A stretch of 52,307 nucleotides of DNA, from NCBI RefSeq assembly GCF_014196525.1, contig NZ_JACIDX010000025.1, positions 1 to 52,307 on the forward strand, given 5' to 3'. This document shows, piece by piece, positions 24,846-32,161 of this stretch. Each line of letters begins with the position of its first letter. The first letter of the stretch is position 1. The DNA is from Novosphingobium sediminicola. Lineage in GTDB: Bacteria > Pseudomonadota > Alphaproteobacteria > Sphingomonadales > Sphingomonadaceae. The notes beneath the pieces are model-generated. The model was not told where the DNA came from. It ran no database searches and was given only the letters and a program-made list of their open reading frames with translations. A program made the translations under genes and the position numbers.

Positions 24846-25710
24846 GCGCGGCGCTTTCGACCATCAGGTCAAGCAATGCGCGCAGGCGCGGCAAGCGCTT
24901 CAGGTCACGGTGATAGCCCAGCCATGTCTCGCGGCTCGGCGGGGCGCTGCCAAGATCCACCTCCACCAGACCCGGCGTGGCGGCGCCCAAAGGTTTGGGC
25001 AGGACCGCCAGCCCCGTGCCCAGCGCGCAGAGCTGCGCCTGCATCTCGCGGCTGTTGCTGCGGGCCACGATGCGCGCGGCGGGCAGGCTCTGCATCAGCC
25101 AGCCCACATCGGGCATCCCGCCAAAGCCGGTGTCCATCACCACCACCGGCACATCATCACCCAAAGACCGATAATCATCCGGGCCATAGCCTGCCGGGGC
25201 ATAGAGCGCATAGGGCACCGTCATCAGCCGCCTTGCGATCACCTCTGGCTCATCAAACGGGGCGATGCGCAGCACCAGATCGGCCTCGCGGCGGGCAAGG
25301 CTGTAGATGCGCGGATCGGTCAGCGTTTCGACCACCACGCCGGGATGGCATCGGTGGAACTCGGCCAGTATGGGCGCCAGCACGATCCGCCCGAACCAGT
25401 CCGAACAGGTCAGCCGCAGCATGCCCTCCAAGCGCTGCTCATTGCCCGCCAATTCGCGTGAGAGCGCCTGAGCCTCGGCCTCCATACGCTCGGCATGGCG
25501 CAGCATCACTGCGCCTTCATCGGTCAGCACAAAGCCATCGGCGGTGCGCTGAAACAGGGCGGTGCTTGTGGCTTCTTCCAGCGCACGCAGGCGGCGGCCC
25601 ATGGTGGGCTGCGATTGGCCCAGTTTTCGCGCCGCGGCACCCAGCGTGCCTTCACGCGCGATGGCGAGAAAAACCGGCAGATCGCTCCATTCAAGCGGCG
25701 TGGAAGACAT
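24838..25710 (-). CDS. LysR-type transcriptional regulator
   Basis: This 290-residue regulator has an N-terminal LysR HTH (about 5-65, LPVFLAIAREGTLGAAARKL and QSQPTMGRRLRALEE) and an effector domain (about 90-285). The ATG at 25710 (MSSTPLEWSDL) was chosen; an ATG 13 codons upstream is unlike the family. It is divergent from the quinone oxidoreductase gene at 25811, with a dyad in between, and it probably controls that gene. It overlaps the SDR gene by 8 bp at its 3' end. The inducer is unknown. Confidence 0.92.
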   Translation of the reverse strand: MSSTPLEWSDLPVFLAIAREGTLGAAARKLGQSQPTMGRRLRALEEATSTALFQRTADGFVLTDEGAVMLRHAERMEAEAQALSRELAGNEQRLEGMLRLTCSDWFGRIVLAPILAEFHRCHPGVVVETLTDPRIYSLARREADLVLRIAPFDEPEVIARRLMTVPYALYAPAGYGPDDYRSLGDDVPVVVMDTGFGGMPDVGWLMQSLPAARIVARSNSREMQAQLCALGTGLAVLPKPLGAATPGLVEVDLGSAPPSRETWLGYHRDLKRLPRLRALLDLMVESAALR

Positions 25711-25737
25711 GGCGCACCCAAACAAATATGAATGGAC

Positions 25738-25756
25738 ATCATGCAGCATAGTTGAT
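25738..25756. promoter_or_regulatory. Candidate LysR binding dyad
   Basis: ATCA-N11-TGAT lies in the 100-bp gap between the LysR gene and its divergent target. LysR proteins commonly bind partly symmetric sites of this size. A second, wider TGAATG/CATTCA dyad flanks it (25729-25765). Confidence 0.4.
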
Positions 25757-25810
25757 TTTCATTCAAGCATGATCGGCGCACCATCAGGGCATCAAACAGG
25801 AGATACCCCG

Positions 25811-26818
25811 ATGACCCATAACCCCACCATGCTCGCCGCCATAGCTGATACCGCCAATGGCCCCTTCACTCTGCGCACCGTCGCACGCCCCACCACTGGC
25901 GCGGGCGAGGTTCTGATCCGCGTCCATGCCAGCGGCACCAACCCGCTCGACACCAAGATCCATGCAGGCGAGGCTGCCCATGCCCGCCGTCCGTTGCCCG
26001 CCGTGCTGGGCATGGATGTGGCCGGCGTGGTGGAACAGGTTGGCGCGGGCGTCACAGGTTTTGCGCCCGGCGACGAGGTCTATGGCCTGATCGGCGGTGT
26101 GGGCTCCCTGCCCGGCACGCAGGCGCAGTATGTCGCCGCCGATGTCCGCCTGCTGGCGCATAAGCCTGCAAACCTGACCATGCGCGAGGCGGCGATCCTG
26201 CCGCTGGTGGTGATCACCGCGTGGGAAGGGCTGATCGACCGCGCCGCCATCCGCCCGGGTGACAGCGTGCTGGTGCAGGGCGGCGCAGGGGGTGTCGGCC
26301 ATGTGGCGGTGCAGATCGCGCTGGCCCATGGCGCCCGCGTGTTTGCCACCGCCTTTGCCGCGGATCACGATTACCTGCGCGCATTGGGCGCCACCCCGAT
26401 CGACGCCGCGCTGGATGTGGACCTATACGTGGCCGAACATACCGCAGGGCGCGGCTTTGATGTGGTCTATGACACCGGCGGCGGGGCACTGCTCGATGCC
26501 TCGTTCCGGGCGGTGCGGCGATTTGGCCATGTGGTCAGTTGCCTTGGCTGGGGCACGCATGCGCTGGCTCCGCTATCCTTCAAACAGGCCACCTATTCGG
26601 GCGTCTTCACACTGCATACGCTGCTCGCCGACGAAGGGCGCGCCCATTATGGCGAGATCCTGAATGCCGCCGCCGCCATGGCCGAAGGTGGCCACCTGCT
26701 GCCCCGGCTTGACCCGCGTACGTTCACGATGAACCAGATCGGCGATGCCTATGACGCGGTGACTGGCCGCAACGGCGCCCGGCGTGCGCAAGGCAAGATC
26801 GCCATCACCATCGCCTGA
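25811..26818 (+). CDS. Zinc-independent MDR alcohol dehydrogenase/quinone oxidoreductase
   Basis: This 335-residue medium-chain dehydrogenase/reductase has a GroES-like N-terminal domain (about 20-115). The Rossmann nucleotide site is VLVQGGAGGVGHVAVQIA (about 153-170). The Cys and His ligands of catalytic zinc are absent, which places it with NADPH:quinone oxidoreductase or enoyl reductase-type enzymes. The ATG has AGGAGA 8 nt upstream. A divergent LysR regulator and a dyad between them suggest induction by an electrophile or quinone, which is inference. Confidence 0.9.
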   Translation: MTHNPTMLAAIADTANGPFTLRTVARPTTGAGEVLIRVHASGTNPLDTKIHAGEAAHARRPLPAVLGMDVAGVVEQVGAGVTGFAPGDEVYGLIGGVGSLPGTQAQYVAADVRLLAHKPANLTMREAAILPLVVITAWEGLIDRAAIRPGDSVLVQGGAGGVGHVAVQIALAHGARVFATAFAADHDYLRALGATPIDAALDVDLYVAEHTAGRGFDVVYDTGGGALLDASFRAVRRFGHVVSCLGWGTHALAPLSFKQATYSGVFTLHTLLADEGRAHYGEILNAAAAMAEGGHLLPRLDPRTFTMNQIGDAYDAVTGRNGARRAQGKIAITIA

Positions 26819-26860
26819 TTGGCGCTGGTGATGCATTTTCCGCGATAGGGCCAAAACGCT

Positions 26861-27385
26861 TCAACGTATAAAGCTGAACCAACCAGCGGCTATATCACCA
26901 TAGACCCACGCAAGCGCGCTGATGGTCACCGCGATGCTGAAATAGATCTTTTCGCGCAGCAGGGAGTCGCGCCTGCGGATCAACGCCTCACGCAAAGGCT
27001 CGATCGCGTGCTTCAAGGCATCAAGATGCTGAATGCCTTCTTCGTTAAGGACGTGGCCGGCTTGTCCGAGGCGATCATACAGATCGGCCTCTGCGGTCGG
27101 CTTCGCCACCAGAAACACCGCAAGCGTGAGTACGAAGGCCAAGGCGCCGCCCGATCCGCCAACGGCCCTATCGCCCCAGCATCCGGCGTAAACAATCCCG
27201 ATCAGGGATAAGGTGAGAGCGACCAGCATCGTTATGAAAATGCGCAATTCGCTGGTCCATTGCGCATTTCCACCTTCATCGTTCCTGTTCCGATCCTGAT
27301 CGTAATGCCATTTGACGGCGAAGAACATGGCGGTGCCGATGACACTACCCTTTACAATCAGCAATATTACGGGAGCCCAATCCAT
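26861..27385 (-). CDS. Hypothetical four-helix membrane protein
   Basis: This is a 174-residue protein with no family recognised. Hydrophobic segments are seen at about residues 4-24 (WAPVILLIVKGSVIGTAMFF), 47-68 (RIFITMLVALTLSLIGIVYA), 76-92 (GGALAFVLTLAVFLVA) and near the C-terminus (YFSIAVTISALAWVYGDIA). A charged cytoplasmic-type loop (about 94-148) lies between the last two. The ATG at 27385 has AGGA 7 nt upstream. It stands alone on its strand, 86 bp downstream of the MocR gene. Confidence 0.7.
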   Translation of the reverse strand: MDWAPVILLIVKGSVIGTAMFFAVKWHYDQDRNRNDEGGNAQWTSELRIFITMLVALTLSLIGIVYAGCWGDRAVGGSGGALAFVLTLAVFLVAKPTAEADLYDRLGQAGHVLNEEGIQHLDALKHAIEPLREALIRRRDSLLREKIYFSIAVTISALAWVYGDIAAGWFSFIR

Positions 27386-27471
27386 CACGATGTCCTAACA
27401 AAAATCATTTTCCGGTGAGGTTTGGAACCGCATCCTCACCCTCCCATATTCCGACATACCGGCCCAGAGTA

Positions 27472-28860
27472 TCAGACCAGATTGATCTTGCGCGGTGCCT
27501 GCGGACCAATCAGGGCAGCCAGCAGGTTGAGGCCACGTCGCAATTGATCGCGCCCTATTGCTCCACCAACTGAAACCCGCATGGCGGCGGGCCTGCTTGA
27601 TGATTTTTCGGCCGCGAAAGCATCAGCGGGGATCGCGGGCAGGCCATGCTGGCGCAGCGCATCGCAAACGTGGCGAGCATCCAGATCCTCCGGCACCTCG
27701 ACCCACAGGTGATAGCCATAGTCCTGCGCGCGGAAGCTGCCCGACGAAAGGCTTTCCCGCACGATATCCTGTCGCAGGCGGGCCTCGGACCTTACCTCGT
27801 CAATCAGCTTGTGGAACAAGCCGCCCCTGACCCAGTCCGTGACAACGGCGGCATTGAGCGGCGGCGCCATGATCGCGGTTTCATGCATATCGGCGGCCAG
27901 TCGCCACGCGCCCGCAACATTGGGCGCGCGCAGCCACGCCAAGCGCAAACCGGGGGTCAAGACTTTCGAAACGCTCGCGATGTGCCAGCTTTGGTCGGGC
28001 ACATAGGAGGTGATCGGGGGCAGAGGATGGTCTGGAAGCCAGCCATAGGCATCGTCCTCGATCAGCAGCAGATCGTGCTTTTCGATCACTGCGGCCACCG
28101 CCTGCCTGCGGGCATTGGGCATGGTGATCGTGGTCGGATTGTCATTCGTTGGCACGAGGTAGACGCCCCGCACCCCGCCGCCCGCGCAGGCCTGATCCAG
28201 ACTGGCGGGATCCATGCCATCGGCATCCGAGGCGATGACCTGCAGCGTCACGCCAAACCGGCGGGCCAGCGCGAGCAATCCAGGATAGGCATGGGCGCAG
28301 ACCGCCAGCCTGTCGCCAGACTTGAACTGGGCGCTGAAAATGGCATGGAGAGCATTCTGACCGCCCGCCGCCAAAAGCACTGTGTCCTCGGAGCAGGCAA
28401 TACCACGAGACATGAGCAGTTCGGCTCCAGCCCTGCGCGCCGATGGCGCACCGCCGCTGCGCTGATACTGGAGGGGCGCCGCGGCCATGTCAGCGCCGAG
28501 CAGGCCTGCCACACTGTCGCGAAAGGCCTGAGCAAGCGTGCCGCCAAAGCCTTCGGGCGGGGCATTCATCCCGGTATCGCCGGGATCGTCGGCGGAAATC
28601 GACGGAGCCACTTTGTCCCGGGCCTTCACATAGCTGCCACGGCGGCCACTACCCTCTATCAGACCAAGCCTTTGAGCCTCGCCATAGGCGCGGGTTACTG
28701 TGGTCAAATCCAGACCAAGCATGTCAGCCAGCGCCCTTTGCGGCGGCAGCCGGTCGCCGGGCGTCAGAGCTCCCGCCTCGATGGCATCGGCCAGAGATTG
28801 GGCAATCGCAAGGTATTTAGGGCCGCTCGCCGTGTTGATGTCAGGCGTCCAATCGGTCAT
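27472..28860 (-). CDS. MocR-type regulator (GntR HTH fused to aminotransferase-like domain)
   Basis: This 462-residue fusion has a GntR winged helix (about 10-80, including LTPGDRLPPQRALADMLGLD) and a fold-type I aminotransferase domain (about 120-455). The PLP-binding Lys is seen in HIASVSKVLTPGLRLAW, and VPTNDNPTTITMP and IEDDAYGWLP are cofactor-site segments. MocR proteins use PLP or PLP-bound ligands as effectors, and many regulate vitamin B6 or amino-acid genes; the target here is unknown. The ATG at 28860 is preferred to one 14 codons upstream. It may follow the DUF983 pair in one transcript. Confidence 0.92.
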   Translation of the reverse strand: MTDWTPDINTASGPKYLAIAQSLADAIEAGALTPGDRLPPQRALADMLGLDLTTVTRAYGEAQRLGLIEGSGRRGSYVKARDKVAPSISADDPGDTGMNAPPEGFGGTLAQAFRDSVAGLLGADMAAAPLQYQRSGGAPSARRAGAELLMSRGIACSEDTVLLAAGGQNALHAIFSAQFKSGDRLAVCAHAYPGLLALARRFGVTLQVIASDADGMDPASLDQACAGGGVRGVYLVPTNDNPTTITMPNARRQAVAAVIEKHDLLLIEDDAYGWLPDHPLPPITSYVPDQSWHIASVSKVLTPGLRLAWLRAPNVAGAWRLAADMHETAIMAPPLNAAVVTDWVRGGLFHKLIDEVRSEARLRQDIVRESLSSGSFRAQDYGYHLWVEVPEDLDARHVCDALRQHGLPAIPADAFAAEKSSSRPAAMRVSVGGAIGRDQLRRGLNLLAALIGPQAPRKINLV

Positions 28861-28901
28861 TGTGAGGTTCCAACCCTTTTGCAGGTATTTTGCATGGATC
28901 A

Positions 28902-29240
28902 TCAGTCCCGATGATTGAAAACGGGGCGCCCTGCAAGCACGTTCCTCGCCATTTCCCCACCATCATGCAGCGCGAGCATTCCGCCCGGCGTCGTATCATC
29001 CCAAAGGCCGGGATCGGCATATTGCCGTAGCGCCGATTCATAGCGGCCAATGCGGGCCGTTTCATGTTCCAGCAGCGCTGCGGCGTCGGCGATCTCCGGA
29101 AAATCCTCTGCCTGTCCTGCGCGGATCATGGCGGCAAGATCCGGCCTGTTGATCGCGTCATACACTTTCGCAACCAGATGTGCGGCCAAAGTCAGTGCAT
29201 TACCGCCTGTCGCAGTAAGATCAACATTCTCTGTGCACAT
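28902..29240 (-). CDS. Small hypothetical protein downstream of DUF983
   Basis: This is a 112-residue soluble, acidic, mostly helical-looking protein (MCTENVDLTATGG...). It has no family I can name. Its ATG comes 1 bp after the DUF983 stop (TGATATG), so translation is probably coupled, and AAGG lies about 10 nt upstream inside the previous gene. Codon use fits its neighbours. Function unknown. Confidence 0.65.
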   Translation of the reverse strand: MCTENVDLTATGGNALTLAAHLVAKVYDAINRPDLAAMIRAGQAEDFPEIADAAALLEHETARIGRYESALRQYADPGLWDDTTPGGMLALHDGGEMARNVLAGRPVFNHRD

Positions 29241-29241
29241 A

Positions 29242-29667
29242 TCAATCAGCCTTGTCCTCGGCGCGGGCATGCAGTTCGGCCCACAGCCTTTCGGTGCCTG
29301 CCTCCTGCGCGTGATTGACATAGGCCGAGGCGACCAACCATCCCTTGATATAGGGCAATGGCAAGATGCAGCCGAGCATCATCAGCGGAAGCGATGTGAC
29401 CAGATGCACCCAGTAGGGCGGGTCAAACGCGACCTGAAGCCAGACAACAAAAAAGGACAACGGAAAGGCCACGATGCAGAGCGAAAAGAACGCCGGGCCA
29501 TCGTCCGGCGCGGCAAAGTTATAATTCAGCCCGCAATTGGGGCAGCGGTCCTGCAGCTTGAGCCAGCGCTTGAACATGGACGCTTTGCCACAATTCGGGC
29601 AACAGCCCTTCATGCCACAATGAAAAATCCATTTCCCTTTATTTTCAATCAGATTTGTGGGTTTCAT
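29242..29667 (-). CDS. DUF983 family membrane protein
   Basis: This 141-residue protein has the DUF983 pattern. There is a zinc-ribbon-like Cys pair, CCPNCG then CPNCGLNY (about 23-47), and a D-DGPAFF motif. Two membrane helices follow (about 59-78 and 89-110), with PPYWVHLV between them. The family has no settled biochemical role. Twin TGCATGCA palindromes lie about 50 bp upstream of its start. It leads a two-gene unit with the small protein at 28902. Confidence 0.85.
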   Translation of the reverse strand: MKPTNLIENKGKWIFHCGMKGCCPNCGKASMFKRWLKLQDRCPNCGLNYNFAAPDDGPAFFSLCIVAFPLSFFVVWLQVAFDPPYWVHLVTSLPLMMLGCILPLPYIKGWLVASAYVNHAQEAGTERLWAELHARAEDKAD

Positions 29668-29713
29668 CGGCCTTATCCCTTAAAGGGGCACTGATTCTGC
29701 AGCCCATCTACAA

Positions 29714-29733
29714 TGCATGCATATTGCATGCAA
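29714..29733. promoter_or_regulatory. Twin TGCATGCA palindromes upstream of DUF983
   Basis: Two perfect 8-bp palindromes, TGCATGCA at 29714-29721 and 29725-29732, start 11 bp apart. The second extends to TTGCATGCAA. One-turn spacing suggests an operator for the leftward gene, but no regulator is known to me for this word. Confidence 0.4.
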
Positions 29734-29899
29734 TAGTCCATACATTAAGAAGGCAAAATTCACATCACGGATCTGCCGGCATTGCCGTTCAGGAGCGCAA
29801 AAGCGGCTCAGGGCCAACAAGCCAAGGCCGCGCGAAACCACAACAAAGCCGACATCGGTTGTACGGCCCGCTGTCGAGTGCGCGGGAACTGCGATGTCA

Positions 29900-29998
29900 T
29901 CAGGCTGGTTGCACCTCCTTGGCGACGAACCCCCGATAGCGGGCCGTCAGTCGGCTCTGCGCTCTCCAAGCGATCTCACGGACCTTTGGCGTGGTCTG
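29900..29998 (-). pseudogene. IS110-family transposase C-terminal fragment
   Basis: Read leftward, 33 codons encode LKQTTPKVREIAWRAQSRLT and continue to a TGA after QPA. This resembles the C-terminal IAWKAQ-RL--RYR part of IS110/IS116 transposases. The frame is closed upstream by a stop at the junction near 30001 and ends early, so the gene is dead. The rest of the element was not recognised. Confidence 0.55.
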
Positions 29999-30000
29999 CT

Positions 30001-30047
30001 TGAGGTGTTATTGGTTTGAAGGGCACAGAGATAAGCTTCGTTAGGCC
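30001..30047. mobile_element. Solo IS3-like element end (relic)
   Basis: This 47-bp stretch begins TGAGGTG and contains GAGATAAGCTTCGTTAGGC. It matches the IS end at 52214-52260 at 38 of 47 positions by hand count and in the same orientation. Beyond it no transposase codons remain. It directly abuts the IS110 fragment. Confidence 0.55.
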
Positions 30048-30115
30048 AGCATCGAGACTGCTTTGACAAACATCTGATCGTTCCGTGAAAGCCGATGTCA
30101 GCTCGCCGCTGCCGT

Positions 30116-32065
30116 TCAGTGCCAGTTTGAACCGACATCTCCCAAAGCCCGTTTCAGCGGCCCGAGAAATCTCTCGTAATTGCGCCAATGCTCAAGGGCC
30201 GAACGATAGATCGGCTGACGCACCTGTTCGGAGCTGACGGTTCGCACGGCCCGGCGGTTCTCGTGAAAGCGCAGGCATTCCGGCGCGAAACCCACTCCGG
30301 CAGCATCGAGCAGTGCCGCAATCTGTGCCTCGGGTGCCGCGACGAGCGACTCGTAAACCTGTGTGTAGATCTTGCCGGGCTGGACCTTGGCGAAGTGCTG
30401 CATCACGGACAGATAGAACCGGTAGTACCGGCCCAGTTCCGCCAAATCATAGGAATAATCGTGACCTTTGGCGAAGAGCTGCTTGAAACACGAAAATCCG
30501 GCGGCCATCGGATGGCGCCGCACATCAATGATTCTGGCATGCGGCAAGATCAGCCGGATCAGCCCGACGTGGCGGAAGTTGTTCGGCATCTTGTCAATAA
30601 AGCGGGGTCGCCCCAATCGGCGATGGATGGCCGCCTGCGCCAGATATTCCTCACCAAGCGCCCGCACCTCCGGCTCGGCCAGGCGGGAGACGGCATCGGG
30701 GCCTTGAACCGCCAGACGACTGGCGATGCTGCCCATATAGGGCAGTTCCATCGTGCCTTCGATATCCGGATGCGTGGCAAGGATCTGCTCCACCAGCGTC
30801 GAGCCGGATCGAGGCAGTCCGAGGACAAAAATCGGCGCAGCGCTCGCTGCTCCCCAGCCCTGTCGGCGGGCGAAGAATTCCTCTGAAAAGAGCGCGCTGA
30901 TGTCGGCGCCCTGTTGCGGATAGTCGGGCAAGGCCGTCTGGCGCTGCCGAAAGGCGATCGCTGCTCCTGCGGCATAATGCTCGAAACTCTCGGCAAAGGC
31001 CCCGGCATCCTCAAGCAACCGGCCAAGCGCATAGGACAATCGCATGCGCTCTCGCTCGTCAAGGCGCGGGCTTTGCAAAATACGGCGCATCTCGCGCTCA
31101 TCGGCATCGCCAAGCGCGCCGATCTTGAGGTTGGCAAGGCTCCACCATGCCTCACCATTCGACGGTTGCAGGGCGGCGGCCCGGCGGTAGGCGGCAATCG
31201 CGCTGTCGCGCTCACCCCGTGTGCGCAGAGCGTGGCCAAGGTTCACCGCAATGCGCGGATTGGCAGGATAGCGAGCCGCCAGTTCACCCTGAATTTCTGC
31301 CGCACCGGCCTCATCGCCTAACAGCGCAAGGCAGGCCGCCCGCAGATTGCGATAGGCCGGATTGGCCGGATCCCCCCGCTCCAGCGGCGCCAGTTCGAGC
31401 AGGGCCGCTTCGGCCCGCTGCGCCGCGAACAAGGCCCGCGCGAGAGCAAAACGCAGGGGAGCAAACTCTGGCTGGATCGTCAGAGCATGGCGCAGGAGCG
31501 CCTCAGCCTGTTGATGCGCCCCGGCGATGGAGAGGCAATCGGACAGCAGACGCAAGGCTTCGACGTGATCGGGATGGCTTGCCAGATAGTCCCGCAAAAC
31601 CGGCTCGGCATCCTCGCAGCGGCCCAGCGCCACCGCCTCGGCCGCCCCGGCAAGCCGGGGGTCTGCAATGGAAAGCCGCGCCAGCCTCGCTTGCGCCTGC
31701 GCCTCGGTTGCATAGCGCCCTAACGCAAAGGCCGTGTTCGACAGGGCTTCCCACGCTTCCACCAGCCCCGGCTCGATGGCGACCGCCGCCTCCAGATGCG
31801 CGATGCCCTCCTCTTCGCGCCCCAGCAGCGAGAGCGACAGGCCCAGTTCATAGCGCGTGCGGGCGGCACGGGGCCACTGCGCCGCCAACGCGACGAGCAG
31901 CGGCAGGGCTTCGCCCGGCTTGCCCAAACGGCGCAAGGCCGAAGCGAGGATCAGCCGGGGGCGCGGATCGGCTGAATTGCGCATGACCAGCGCCTGCGCC
32001 AGTCGGCTTGCCTGCGCGGGATTGTCGGCGAGGGCTGCGGCCGCTTGCTCAACAGGATCGGTCAT
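30116..32065 (-). CDS. TPR-repeat sulfotransferase
   Basis: The 649-residue protein has an N-terminal half of tetratricopeptide repeats (about 5-330, such as RTRYELGLSLSLLGREEEGI and NLGHALRTRGERDSAIAAYR). A C-terminal sulfotransferase domain follows, with the PAPS-binding loop FVLGLPRSGSTLVEQIL (about 412-428). The ATG at 32065 has GGAGAG 5 nt upstream. It follows a TonB receptor gene by about 96 bp, with a hairpin between, an order I recognise from other sphingomonads. It could add sulfate to, or handle, a substrate tied to the receptor; the acceptor is unknown. Confidence 0.88.
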   Translation of the reverse strand: MTDPVEQAAAALADNPAQASRLAQALVMRNSADPRPRLILASALRRLGKPGEALPLLVALAAQWPRAARTRYELGLSLSLLGREEEGIAHLEAAVAIEPGLVEAWEALSNTAFALGRYATEAQAQARLARLSIADPRLAGAAEAVALGRCEDAEPVLRDYLASHPDHVEALRLLSDCLSIAGAHQQAEALLRHALTIQPEFAPLRFALARALFAAQRAEAALLELAPLERGDPANPAYRNLRAACLALLGDEAGAAEIQGELAARYPANPRIAVNLGHALRTRGERDSAIAAYRRAAALQPSNGEAWWSLANLKIGALGDADEREMRRILQSPRLDERERMRLSYALGRLLEDAGAFAESFEHYAAGAAIAFRQRQTALPDYPQQGADISALFSEEFFARRQGWGAASAAPIFVLGLPRSGSTLVEQILATHPDIEGTMELPYMGSIASRLAVQGPDAVSRLAEPEVRALGEEYLAQAAIHRRLGRPRFIDKMPNNFRHVGLIRLILPHARIIDVRRHPMAAGFSCFKQLFAKGHDYSYDLAELGRYYRFYLSVMQHFAKVQPGKIYTQVYESLVAAPEAQIAALLDAAGVGFAPECLRFHENRRAVRTVSSEQVRQPIYRSALEHWRNYERFLGPLKRALGDVGSNWH

Positions 32066-32120
32066 GCCGCTCTCCGGGCGGGGTCCAATCCCCCCGCAAG
32101 TCCATAGTCTGGCAGCGCGA

Positions 32121-32152
32121 GGGCCGCCCCGCAACATCTTGCGGAACGGCCC
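32121..32152 (-). terminator. Intercistronic hairpin between TonB receptor and sulfotransferase genes
   Basis: Two 6-bp stems (GGGCCG/CGGCCC and CCGCAA/TTGCGG) are stacked with a 2x2 internal loop and a 4-nt apex. It lies 10 bp after the receptor stop. No T-run follows, so attenuation or RNA processing is more likely than full stop. Confidence 0.45.
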
Positions 32153-32161
32153 CGCCCAGCC

